Below, in pieces: positions 33,312 to 41,290 of a stretch of DNA of 47,590 nucleotides. How positions within the stretch are numbered: the first letter of the stretch is position 1; each line of letters opens with the position of its first letter. Source of the DNA: Halosimplex carlsbadense 2-9-1 (lineage in GTDB: Archaea; Halobacteriota; Halobacteria; Halobacteriales; Haloarculaceae); the NCBI RefSeq assembly GCF_000337455.1, contig NZ_AOIU01000025.1, forward strand, positions 1-47,590, written 5' to 3'. Under the pieces are notes generated by a model, which saw only the letters and a program-made list of their open reading frames with translations, was not told the DNA's origin and searched no databases. The position numbers and the translations under genes were made by a program.

Positions 33312-33506
33312 TTACAGACGCTCCAGGTTGGTCGCTCGGGGACCCTTGTCGGCCTGCTCGATATCGAACTCGACTTCCTGACCCTCTTCGAGATCGGGGC
33401 CGCCGACGTCTTCCATGTGGAAGAAGACGTCTTCGTCCGCGTCGTCGGTGTCGATGAAGCCGTAGCCGCCAGTGTCGTTGAAGAAGTCGACTTTCCCTGT
33501 CGCCAT
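33312..33506 (-). CDS. cspA: Cold-shock domain protein, second copy in the transcript
   Basis: A 64-residue cold-shock protein, MATGKVDFFNDTGGYGFIDT followed by DDADEDVFFHMEDVGG. RNP-1 and RNP-2 aromatic residues are intact. Only two substitutions separate it from copy 3, while copy 1 of the transcript differs at four sites (Lys5Thr, Val34Ile, Glu50Val, Thr59Glu), which suggests that copies 2 and 3 arose last or were homogenised by gene conversion. Spacing to each neighbour is 2 nt. It probably acts as an RNA chaperone at low temperature or during other stress. Confidence 0.92.
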   Translation of the reverse strand: MATGKVDFFNDTGGYGFIDTDDADEDVFFHMEDVGGPDLEEGQEVEFDIEQADKGPRATNLERL

Positions 33507-33508
33507 TG

Positions 33509-33703
33509 TTACAGACGCTCCAGGTTCTCGGCGCGCGGGCCTTTGTCTGCCTGAACGATGTCGAACTCGACTTCCTGCCCCTCCTCGAGGTCAGGACCGC
33601 CGATGTCCTCCATGTGGAAGAACACGTCCTCGTCGGCGTCGTCAGTGTCGATGAAACCGTAACCGCCAGTGTCGTTGAAGAAGTCAACCGTACCGGTCGC
33701 CAT
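33509..33703 (-). CDS. cspA: Cold-shock domain protein, first (promoter-proximal) copy
   Basis: A 64-residue cold-shock protein (MATGTVDFFNDTGGYGFIDT, then DDADEDVFFHMEDIGG, ending RAENLERL). RNA-binding motifs are complete. It has its own promoter at 33726-33738, so this is the head of a three-gene unit. The copy differs most from the other two. Cold-shock proteins of this size are usual in haloarchaea, but three adjacent genes are unusual. Expression probably responds to temperature or salt shock; no known regulatory hairpin is visible in the short leader. Confidence 0.93.
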   Translation of the reverse strand: MATGTVDFFNDTGGYGFIDTDDADEDVFFHMEDIGGPDLEEGQEVEFDIVQADKGPRAENLERL

Positions 33704-33725
33704 TGCAGCTAGTTAGACGAGATGA

Positions 33726-33738
33726 CTCTATTAAAGTC
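33726..33738 (-). promoter_or_regulatory. TATA box of the triple cold-shock operon
   Basis: The reverse-strand GACTTTAATAGAG is centred 29 nt before the ATG at 33703. Its quality and location fit a strong leaderless promoter driving all three copies. Confidence 0.65.
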
Positions 33739-33770
33739 TGGCGGGTCAGCGTGAAATGTGTTACCGCACG

Positions 33771-36700
33771 TCACTCCTCGGGAGCGACCGCGTCGGCGAG
33801 CCGCTCGACGGGGTGGGGCGGCGATTCGCTCCCCTCGTGGTCGTCGAGCTGGGACCGGCAGGAGGCGCCGGGGGCGACGACTTCGTCGCCCGGACTGTCG
33901 TCGACCTGGTCGAAGAGGATCGACCCGATGGCCTTGCTCATCGAGTAGTGTTCGGCCTCGTAGCCGAAGCTGCCGGCCATGCCACAACAGCCCGAATCGA
34001 GGGCGTCGACCTCGTAGCCGGCCCGGCGGAGGACGCCGACGGCGTGGTGGTCCTTCTTCGTGGCCTTCTGGTGGCAGTGGCCGTGGTAGGTGAGCGACGC
34101 GGCCGGCGCGTCGAAGTCGATGTCCCCGTCGAGGCGGAAGCGGTCGACGTACTCGCAGACGCCGTAGGCGTTGGCGGCGACCGTCTCGGCGGCCGCCCCC
34201 GAGAGCAGGTCGAGGTAGTCGTGCTGGAACATCACCGCGTCGGAGGGCTCGACGACGACCAGGTCCCAGCCGTCGGCCACGCGGGGCGCGAGTTCGTCGA
34301 CGTTTCGCTCGGCGCGCTCGCGGGACGTGTCGAGAAAGCCCTTCGAGTGGGCCGCGCGGCCGCTGGACGCCACGTCGTCGGGCACGTCCACGTGGACGCC
34401 CGCGGCTTCGAGGACGCGAACGGCGGCTTTCCCGGCCTCGGGGTGGCTGTAGTTGGTGTAGGTGTCGGGGAAGACGAGCGCCTTCCGCTCGGCCTCGGCC
34501 TCGGAGACGCCGGCCTCGCGGCCGGCGAACCAGTCGACGAACGACTCGCGCTCGAACGTCGGCAGCGCCCGCTCGCGGGCGATCCCCAGTACCTTCTCGG
34601 CGACGAGGCCGCTCCCGGGGAGCTTCTGCAGCCAGTTCGAGACGGGCGCTGTGGCGCTGCCCAGCGCGCTCAGTCGGTCGACGTTGGCGAACACGCGCTC
34701 GCGCAACGAGGTACCGTGTTCCTCGTGGTGGGCGTGTTCGACTTCCGCTTTGAGCTTCGCCATGTCGACCTCGCTGGGACAGTCCTTCGCACAGCCCTTG
34801 CAGCCGATACAGAGGTCCATCACCTCGCTCACGAACTCGTCGTCCGTCGGGTCTTCGGGGAGGTCGCCGCTCATCGCCTGGCGGAGCATGTTCGCCCGGC
34901 CCCGGGTCGCGGTGACCTCCTCGTCGGCCGCGCGGTAGGTCGGACACATCACGCCGCCGGTGGTGTCCTGGCCGCCGCGACAGCCGCCACAGCCGTGACA
35001 GAGCTCGACCATGCCCTGCATGCCGTTGTCGTTGTCCCAGTTGAGGTCGGGCTCGAACCCCGCGTCGAAGGCGTAGTCGGGGTCGAACCGCAGGTCTTCG
35101 GTCATGTCGACGGTGCGGGCGCGCTCGGGCGCCTCGCCCGCCTTCACGTCGGCCGCGTCGACGCCGACGACCTGGCCGGGGTTGAGCAGCCAGTCGGGGT
35201 CGAAGGTGGCCTTGATGTCGCGGAACAGGTCCCACACCTCCTCGCCGTAGAGCTTCCGGTTCCACTGGGTCCGGGCGCGCCCGTCGCCGTGTTCGCCCGA
35301 GACCGAACCGTCGTACTCGACGACCAGGTCGGTCACCGCGTCGGCGATGGACTCCATGGCGGCCACGCCGTCGACGGACTTCGTGTCGATCAGCGGCCGG
35401 ATGTGCAGACAGCCCGGCCCGGCGTGGGCGTAGAAGCTCGCGTAGGTGTCGTGCTCGTCGAGGACGGCCTGGAAGTCCGCGACGAACTCCGGGAGGTTCG
35501 CCGGCGGGACCGCCGTGTCCTCGATGAAACTACCGTGTTTCGCGTCGGTCGTCCGCGAGAGCAGGATTGGCAGACCGCTCTTGCGCAGTTTCCAGAAGCG
35601 GGCGCGGTCGGCCTCCTCGTGGGCCTCGCGGGCCGCGAAGGCGCGGATCGGCGCGTCGGTCACGTCGGCTGCCCCCTCGGCGGGGGCGGTCTCGGTCGTC
35701 GCCGCGCCGACGAGGGCGTCGCCGAGTTGCTCTGCGGCCGCCGTGTCACCAACGCGGTCGGCGATCAGGTCGGCGACCCGCTGGCGGCCCTCGTCGTCGG
35801 TCTCGGCGTAGAACTCGACGAGCAGGACCGAGCCCGTGCCGTCGGGGAGTACCGAGTCGACCAGCTCGCCGAACTCCTCCGTGTCGGCGGCCAGATCCAG
35901 CAACACGTCGTCCAGCACTTCGACCGCGGCCGGGTCGTGGTCGAGGATCGGTTGCACGTCCTCCAGGGCGTCGAGCAGGGACTCGTAGGTGAGCAGCGCC
36001 AGCCCCTTCGTCTCGGGGACCGGCTCCAGCGAGACGGTCGCCTCCGTGACGATGGCCAGAGTGCCCTCGCTGCCGGCGAGCAGACGGGCGACGTTGACGG
36101 TCTCCCGTTCGCCATCCAGCGCTTCCCGGGCCTCGGCGACGAACGCGTCGAGGTTGTACCCCGAGACGTTGCGCTTGAGTTCGGGGAACGCCGCCTCGAC
36201 GGCGTCGATCTCCTCGTCGACGACCCCGGCGAGTTCGGCGTAGATCCGGGCTTCCAGATCCCCGTCCGGGTCGGCCCGCTCGCGGAGTTCCTCCAGGGTC
36301 ACCTCGCCGAAGCGGGTGACGGTCCCGTCGGCGAGGACGACCTCGCATTCCTCGACGTAGGCGTCGGTCTTGCCGTACTGCAGCGAGTGGGCGCCCGTCG
36401 AGTTGTTGCCGATGGCGCCGCCCAGCGCGGACTTGTCGCCCCACGCGGGGTCGGGTGCGAACTTCAGGTCGTGGGCGGCCAACTCGGCGTTCAGTTCGCC
36501 GAGGATGGCCCCGGGTTCCGCGCGAGCCAGGCGCTCGTCGGCGTCGACCGTGAGGACGCCGTCCATATGGCGAGTGAAATCGAGGACGACGGCTTCGTTG
36601 ACGGTCTGACCCGCGAGGGAGGTGCCGCCGCCCCGGGGGAGCACCGGGATGGACCGCTCGGCGCAGTAGGAGACGACGCTCGCCACGTCGGCGGTCGACT

Positions 36701-36911
36701 CGGGGTAGACGACGCCGACGGGCGTCACCTCGTAGATGCTCGCGTCGGTCGCGTACAGCTGACGCGAGTAGTCGTCGAATCGCACCTCACCCGCGACCCG
36801 CTCGTCTAAGTCCGCGACCAGTCCCGGTCGCGCCACCGCGTCGGCCGCGTAGTCGTAGCCCGCCCGCGGGTCACCCGCTGGGTCGGACTCCGGCCGGTCG
36901 CTCGTTCCCAT
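33771..36911 (-). CDS. GlcD-GlpC fusion FAD-linked oxidoreductase (D-2-hydroxyacid dehydrogenase-like)
   Basis: A 1046-residue fusion. The N-terminal FAD-binding type-4 domain contains PRGGGTSLAGQTV (about residues 93-105) and GDKSALGGAIGNNSTGAHSL. An FAD oxidase C-terminal domain follows, with YAHAGPGCLHIRP. Residues from 620 have CHGCGGC and CIGCKGCAKDCPSEV, ferredoxin-like cysteine sets for 4Fe-4S clusters. The last part holds two CCG-type domains (GHCHQKATKKDHH, SGCCGMAGSFGYEAEHYSMS). Such GlcD/DLD-GlpC fusions oxidise D-lactate or glycolate and pass electrons to the quinone pool. The substrate is inferred. It is a single gene with a 511-nt upstream gap. Confidence 0.9.
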   Translation of the reverse strand: MGTSDRPESDPAGDPRAGYDYAADAVARPGLVADLDERVAGEVRFDDYSRQLYATDASIYEVTPVGVVYPESTADVASVVSYCAERSIPVLPRGGGTSLAGQTVNEAVVLDFTRHMDGVLTVDADERLARAEPGAILGELNAELAAHDLKFAPDPAWGDKSALGGAIGNNSTGAHSLQYGKTDAYVEECEVVLADGTVTRFGEVTLEELRERADPDGDLEARIYAELAGVVDEEIDAVEAAFPELKRNVSGYNLDAFVAEAREALDGERETVNVARLLAGSEGTLAIVTEATVSLEPVPETKGLALLTYESLLDALEDVQPILDHDPAAVEVLDDVLLDLAADTEEFGELVDSVLPDGTGSVLLVEFYAETDDEGRQRVADLIADRVGDTAAAEQLGDALVGAATTETAPAEGAADVTDAPIRAFAAREAHEEADRARFWKLRKSGLPILLSRTTDAKHGSFIEDTAVPPANLPEFVADFQAVLDEHDTYASFYAHAGPGCLHIRPLIDTKSVDGVAAMESIADAVTDLVVEYDGSVSGEHGDGRARTQWNRKLYGEEVWDLFRDIKATFDPDWLLNPGQVVGVDAADVKAGEAPERARTVDMTEDLRFDPDYAFDAGFEPDLNWDNDNGMQGMVELCHGCGGCRGGQDTTGGVMCPTYRAADEEVTATRGRANMLRQAMSGDLPEDPTDDEFVSEVMDLCIGCKGCAKDCPSEVDMAKLKAEVEHAHHEEHGTSLRERVFANVDRLSALGSATAPVSNWLQKLPGSGLVAEKVLGIARERALPTFERESFVDWFAGREAGVSEAEAERKALVFPDTYTNYSHPEAGKAAVRVLEAAGVHVDVPDDVASSGRAAHSKGFLDTSRERAERNVDELAPRVADGWDLVVVEPSDAVMFQHDYLDLLSGAAAETVAANAYGVCEYVDRFRLDGDIDFDAPAASLTYHGHCHQKATKKDHHAVGVLRRAGYEVDALDSGCCGMAGSFGYEAEHYSMSKAIGSILFDQVDDSPGDEVVAPGASCRSQLDDHEGSESPPHPVERLADAVAPEE

Positions 36912-37422
36912 GCTCGACGACTACGCGACTCGGCGGATTAAACCCCAGCCATCGCTGGCGGGGGGCGGTTCGCTCGACGGGAGAATGGCGGCCGGAGGCC
37001 GCCGCCCGTCGCGATGTCAAAACGCTACTCGGGACCGAGTAGCCGTTCCGATGACAGCACCACGGTGGTGGGCCAGTGGTGTTGGTGGCTGCAGTGGCTG
37101 GCAGTGGCTAGTTAGCGCGCGATGCTCGCTGGTTCGGGGTCGTTCCCCGGTGGCTCGAACGTGCTCGGCCGGACGCTCTCTCACTCCGACCGTTGCACTT
37201 GCACATTTTGCGTTTTCGGACATAAGTCTTGTCTACAATGGGGTGGGATAGACCTAATATCGATTATTCGTACACAATTTCTCAGTACGATTGATCGCAA
37301 GGGGGTCGGTCACGCTCGCCGTGCGAATCGCCCCGGTCGTCGCGCGAGCGGTTCGGGGGAGAGAGGCGAACGGCGGCGCTCGAGCGGTAGCGGCGCCGCT
37401 GTGGTGACGGGCGGGAAATCGC
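36912..37422. other. 511-nt intergenic region with an AT-rich core and palindromes
   Basis: No supported gene. Position 37024-37043 is a 9-bp palindrome with a 2-nt spacer (GCTACTCGG, then GA, then CCGAGTAGC), 113 nt upstream of the GlcD-GlpC ATG and a candidate operator. A GT-rich stretch follows (37065-37110). From 37200 to 37295 the base content is far more AT-rich than the rest of the window, with CTAATATCGATTATTCG and a 6-bp inverted repeat TCGTAC / GTACGA around 37267-37290. Both flanking genes read leftwards, so this AT-rich core lies behind one gene and far before the next; it could hide an RNA gene or promoter. Confidence 0.65.
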
Positions 37423-38109
37423 TCAGAACTCCTGCCAGTCGGTGGGTTGGCCGGCGAGGCCGAGGACGCGGGCCTCGCGGCGGCCGTCTTCCTCGCGGAT
37501 CTCGATCATACCGTCGAAGGCCTGCTTGATGACCTGCAGCGTCTGGTCGTCGTGGGCCGACGAATCGATGGTAAAGAGCCCGAGGTAGCCGGCGGAGTCG
37601 AACCGCGAGGAGAGGACGTGGCAGAACTTGAAGACGGTCTTGCGGTCCGTATAGGTGAGCATCGTCGACAGCGAGGTGAGCGCGAAGCGGCCGTTGTCGG
37701 CGCCGTTGTTGTGGAGGTACTCGAGGCACTCGGTGATCCCGATACCGATGCCGGTCAGGTCGCCGGGCGAGGAGACGTGGTAGACGTAGCTGCCGGAGGC
37801 GGTGGCCTCGCCGCGGCGGCTGCCGTCGCCGCGGCAGTCGACGACGCTGACCCGCGACTCGTCGGCCTCGGGCGCGCGGTCGAGGAAGTCTTCGAGGACG
37901 TTCTCGGCGCGGTCGCCGGTGGTGACGACGAGCGAGCCCTGGTCGCGCTCGGCGCCGTCGGCAAGCACTGACAGCGCCAAGTCCTCCTTGCCGCTCATCG
38001 CGGGGCCGGAGACGAGGATGTTCGACCCCGGGCGGACCGACTCCAGCGCCTCGAACTCGAGTACGTCGGTCAGGTCGTACATCGTCTCGGAATCACTACT
38101 CCTCGACAT
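37423..38109 (-). CDS. KaiC-like RecA-superfamily ATPase (signalling-associated, HtlD-type)
   Basis: A 228-residue protein. GPAMSGKED (residues 35-43) is the Walker A loop, and SVVDCRGDG and GRFALTSLSTML lie at strand positions where KaiC-like proteins have Walker B and sensor regions. Such proteins (RAD55/DUF7504-type) occur beside haloarchaeal histidine kinases and response regulators. It overlaps the HalX response-regulator gene by 14 nt; an internal ATG at 38082 (MYDLTDVLEFE) would remove the overlap. The shared locus suggests a joint signalling role (inference). Not a circadian KaiC: only one domain is present. Confidence 0.8.
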   Translation of the reverse strand: MSRSSDSETMYDLTDVLEFEALESVRPGSNILVSGPAMSGKEDLALSVLADGAERDQGSLVVTTGDRAENVLEDFLDRAPEADESRVSVVDCRGDGSRRGEATASGSYVYHVSSPGDLTGIGIGITECLEYLHNNGADNGRFALTSLSTMLTYTDRKTVFKFCHVLSSRFDSAGYLGLFTIDSSAHDDQTLQVIKQAFDGMIEIREEDGRREARVLGLAGQPTDWQEF

Positions 38110-38677
38110 CGCTCAGTCCTCGCAGCGTTGCGATGAAGTCCTCGTCGTCGTCGATACCACCCAGCGTGCCCGAGAGGTCCTCCTCCAGTTCGTCGACCCG
38201 CTCGCGGAGTTCGAGGTACTCCCCGTTGTCGGCGAGTTCGGCGCTGCTTTTGGTCGCTTCGAGCGTCGCCTGTTTCTCGACCAGCGAGTAGTACTCCTGT
38301 AGCATGTCGTCGTAGGCCGACCGCTCCAGCAGGTTCTCCACCGTCTCGTGGAGCTGCTGGCTCCGAATCGGCTTACAGAGATACGCGTCGAACCCCATTT
38401 CGAGGATGTCGAAGTCCGGCTCGACCGCCGTCACCATGGCCACCCTGCAGTCGAGCTCGCGCTCTCGGATCCGCGCTAACACCTCGTCGCCGGAGAGACC
38501 GGGCATCATCCGGTCGAGGAGGACTACGTCGACCTCGTCGTCGAGTTCGGCCAGCCCCTCGTCGCCGCTCCCGGCCATCCGGACCTCGTAGTCGTCGGCG
38601 AGCCAGAGGTTGTACGTCTCGGCGACGTCGGGCTCGTCCTCGACGATGAGTACGACTGGCGTTTCCGATCCTGTCAT
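38096..38677 (-). CDS. HalX-domain response regulator
   Basis: A 193-residue protein from the ATG at 38677 (MTGSETPVVLIVEDEPDVAE). The receiver domain has acidic pair Glu13/Asp14, phospho-acceptor Asp55 (VVLLDRMMPG), Thr83 and Lys102 (CKPI). The C-terminal region (residues 115-190) is the HalX helical domain: SAYDDMLQEYYSLVEKQATL, then a coiled-coil EYLELRERVDELEEDLSGTL. No DNA-binding domain is present, so output is by protein contact. The overlapping downstream KaiC-like gene is the best candidate partner. No histidine kinase gene is in the window. Confidence 0.88.
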   Translation of the reverse strand: MTGSETPVVLIVEDEPDVAETYNLWLADDYEVRMAGSGDEGLAELDDEVDVVLLDRMMPGLSGDEVLARIRERELDCRVAMVTAVEPDFDILEMGFDAYLCKPIRSQQLHETVENLLERSAYDDMLQEYYSLVEKQATLEATKSSAELADNGEYLELRERVDELEEDLSGTLGGIDDDEDFIATLRGLSDVEE

Positions 38678-38891
38678 CTGCTCTCTACGGCCTCGTTGTC
38701 GTTCATCACACATAGCCCTGTGGGTCCGAGTCGTTCGCGTGATAGCAGTAGGCGGCGGGATTTCCCCGGTTTCCTCGACCCCGCCGAGCCCCCGCTCGAC
38801 CGCGGCGGTCGCGGCGCGGATCCCCTCCCCGATTCGGCCGGCCCGGTCGCGAATCGGTACCCTCACCGCCCCGGCGCGAGTATCGACCGTC

Positions 38892-39467
38892 GTGATCGCA
38901 AACGTCGCCCGCGGCCAGCAGGTCTTCACCAGCAACGCCTTCCTCGTCACCGGCGAGCGCACCGTCCTCGTCGACGCCGGCAGCGAGTTCGACGCCGCCG
39001 CCGAAGTCCGCGACCGCGAGGCCGCCCTCGACGCCGTCGTCCTCACCCACACTCATCCCGACCACGTGGGCAACACCGGCGCCCTCGTCGACGCCTTCGA
39101 CTGCGACGTGTGGGGCTTCGACCCCGACCACGACCTCGTCGACCACGCCCTCGGCGACGGCGACACCGTCCAGTTGGGCGACCACAGCTACGAGGCGCTG
39201 CACACCCCCGGACACAAGGACGACCACCTCTGTCTCTACGCCGCCGGCCCCGAGGTCTGCTTCGCCGGCGACCTGGTGTTCGCCAACGGCAGTTTCGGCC
39301 GGACGGACCTCCCCGAGGGCGATCGCGAGGTCCTGATCGACAGCATCGAGTACCTCCGCGACACGGTCTCGCCGGAACTCGAAGCGATGCACACCGGCCA
39401 CGGCCCCAGCGTCACCGACGACCCCTACGACCACATCGAGGCCGCGCTCCGGGCCGCGAAGTTCTGA
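38892..39467 (+). CDS. Metallo-beta-lactamase fold hydrolase
   Basis: A 191-residue protein with GTG at 38892 (VIANVARGQQVFTSNAFLVT). The canonical motif is THTHPDHVGN (H53, H55, D57, H58). LHTPGHKDDHLCLY, CFAGDLVFANGSFGRTDLPE and MHTGHGPSVTD supply the further ligands. The compact size and glyoxalase-II-like GHKDDH are as in haloarchaeal MBL hydrolases; the substrate is unknown. Divergent from the response regulator; the 214-nt gap holds no clear feature beyond CG-rich sequence. Convergent with dnaJ. Confidence 0.86.
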   Translation: MIANVARGQQVFTSNAFLVTGERTVLVDAGSEFDAAAEVRDREAALDAVVLTHTHPDHVGNTGALVDAFDCDVWGFDPDHDLVDHALGDGDTVQLGDHSYEALHTPGHKDDHLCLYAAGPEVCFAGDLVFANGSFGRTDLPEGDREVLIDSIEYLRDTVSPELEAMHTGHGPSVTDDPYDHIEAALRAAKF

Positions 39468-39593
39468 GACGCCACTCGGGCCGAGAGATCCGTCTCCGAG
39501 AGCGTTCAGTACGAGCGTGCGGGCGGCGGTGCAGTGGCCCGCGTCCCCGAGTCCGCGCCTCGGGCGAGTCACGCGGGACGTCTCACCCCGTCG

Positions 39594-40754
39594 TCAGAAC
39601 GAGTCTTTGATCTTCTCGAAGAAGCCCTGTCCCACGTCGACCTCCTCGCCGCCGGCCTCGGCGAAGGCTTCGAGGGCTTCGCGCTGTTCGGCGTTGAGGT
39701 CGTCGGGCGTGACGATCTGGACCTGGACGTATAGGTCGCCGTCGCCGCGCCGTCGGAGCCGGGGCATGCCCTTGCCGGAGAGGCGGAACGTCTCGCCGCT
39801 CTGGGTGCCCGCGGGCACGTCGAGTTCGACGGCGCCGTCGACGGTCGACACTTCGATGGTGTCGCCGAAGACGGCCTGCGGGAAGGAGATCGGCTCCTGG
39901 TGGTGGAGGTCGGCGCCCTCGCGCTCGAAGTCGGGGTGGTCGCGGACGGCGACCTCGATCAGCAGATCGCCCTTGGGCCCGCCGCGCTCGCCGGGCGCGC
40001 CCTCGCGTTCCATGCGGAGGGTCTGGCCGTTCTCGATACCGGCGGGCACCTCGACGGAGAGCGAGGCGTCCTCGCGGACGACGCCGTCGCCGCGGCAGGT
40101 CGAACACGTCTCCTCGTAGACGGTGCCCTCGCCCTCGCAACGCCGGCAGGTCTGCCGTTGCTGGACGCGCCCCATCGGTGTCTGCTGGGTGGTCGTGGTC
40201 TGGCCGCGACCGTCGCACTCGGGACACTGCCGGGAGTCGGTGTCCGGCGGGTGCCCCTGGCCGTTGCAGTCGGGACAGGTGTCCGGTCGAGTGACGTTGA
40301 GTTCCTTCTCGACGCCGTGATAGGCGTCCTCGAGGTCGATCTCCAGGGTGGTCCGCAGATCCTGGCCCTGGCGGGGTCGGTTGCCGCCGCGGCCGCCGCC
40401 GCCGCCGAAGAACGTCTCGAAGATGTCGGACATGTCGCCGAACGGGCCCTGGCCGCCGCCGCCCATGCCGCCCATCCCCCCCATGCCGCCGGCCCCGCGG
40501 CCGCCGTTGTCGGTGGCGCCGTGTTTGTCGGCCTCGACGTAGCGGTCGTGGCCGAGCTGGTCGTACATCTGGCGCTGTTCGTCGTCGGTGAGGACCTCCT
40601 TGGCCTTCTTGACCTGCTTGAACTTCTCCTCGGCGTCGGCCTCGTCGCTCACGTCGGGGTGATACTCCCGGGCTTTCTCCCGGTAGGCCTGCTGGATCTC
40701 CTCCTCGCTGGCGTCTCGGGAGACCCCCAGCACCTCGTAGAAGTCCTCGCTCAT
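39594..40754 (-). CDS. dnaJ: Chaperone DnaJ (Hsp40)
   Basis: A 386-residue type I DnaJ. The J-domain has HPD (residues 32-34). A Gly-rich region follows (GGMGGMGGMGGGGQGP, about residues 90-105), then four zinc-finger repeats CPDCNGQG, CPECDGRG, CRRCEGEG and CSTCRGDG, then the substrate-binding domain and dimerisation end. It delivers clients to DnaK and stimulates its ATPase. In many haloarchaea dnaJ lies by dnaK and grpE; here neither is in the window, so the chaperone genes are split. The upstream gap of 26 nt joins a decayed small secreted gene. Confidence 0.95.
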   Translation of the reverse strand: MSEDFYEVLGVSRDASEEEIQQAYREKAREYHPDVSDEADAEEKFKQVKKAKEVLTDDEQRQMYDQLGHDRYVEADKHGATDNGGRGAGGMGGMGGMGGGGQGPFGDMSDIFETFFGGGGGRGGNRPRQGQDLRTTLEIDLEDAYHGVEKELNVTRPDTCPDCNGQGHPPDTDSRQCPECDGRGQTTTTQQTPMGRVQQRQTCRRCEGEGTVYEETCSTCRGDGVVREDASLSVEVPAGIENGQTLRMEREGAPGERGGPKGDLLIEVAVRDHPDFEREGADLHHQEPISFPQAVFGDTIEVSTVDGAVELDVPAGTQSGETFRLSGKGMPRLRRRGDGDLYVQVQIVTPDDLNAEQREALEAFAEAGGEEVDVGQGFFEKIKDSF

Positions 40755-40780
40755 CGCTTGTGCCGGTGTAGAAGATTGAG

Positions 40781-41068
40781 CTACTTGAATAGAACGGGTT
40801 CGTCGCGGTCGGGCGCTCGGGCCGGCAGGCGCCCGGCCGGTCGCGGTCGCCCGCCGGTCGGGGCGCCTGCACCCGGGCGCACGCTGTCGGTGAACAGCAG
40901 CGCCTTCTGGGACTTCTGGACCGCGGCGTCGCCCCCGTCGCCCTCGGCCGCGGCGACGCCGGCACCGAACGCGGCGGCGGCCCCCACGGCGGCGAGCGCG
41001 CTCTTTTTCAGCACTGATCGACGCGATTCCTCTGGGGTGTCGAACGACAGGACGGAGTCGTCCGTCAT
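40781..41068 (-). pseudogene. Decayed Tat-exported protein, only the N-terminus remains
   Basis: 95 codons from the ATG at 41068. ESRRSVLKKSALAAVGAAAA is a twin-arginine signal, and KALLFTDSVRPGA matches the beginning of the mature part of haloarchaeal exported proteins that continue with a long strand-rich domain (from memory). Directly afterwards the sequence turns into GAPTGGRPRPAGRLPARAPD, a low-complexity Pro/Arg stretch, and stops after VLFK. This looks like a frameshift or deletion that removed the mature domain. A functional very short secreted protein cannot be excluded. Confidence 0.55.
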
Positions 41069-41290
41069 CGAGAGCCTCCGTGTGCCGGTTGCGGACTCAC
41101 GCCGAACAGTTCGGCGCCTGCCATCGAAACGGGTGTCCCTTCGTCACCCGGGCGTACACCCGCCGACAACAGGGGGACGGGAGAGGGATATACGCACCCG
41201 CCGATCGCGGCCGCGCCGTGGGCGCTATCGGACGATTGTCGGCCCCACCCACCGTTCGCCTGCAAGTCCGTCGATCTGTGGCTCACCTGC

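Noticed and set aside
33756..36809. 1017-codon open frame on the plus strand opposite the GlcD-GlpC gene
   Set aside because: Val/Gly/Arg/Asp-rich with no domain pattern; the minus strand encodes a complete, well-recognised flavoprotein with cofactor motifs.
36910..37251. 113-codon plus-strand frame in the 511-nt gap
   Set aside because: It begins inside the start region of the oxidoreductase on the other strand and its translation (Arg/Ser/Gly/Trp mixture) shows no structure or recognised pattern; codon bias is poor.
37423..38109. Circadian KaiC
   Set aside because: Only a single short RecA-like domain and no second KaiC domain or KaiA/KaiB; the neighbouring response regulator points to archaeal signalling instead.
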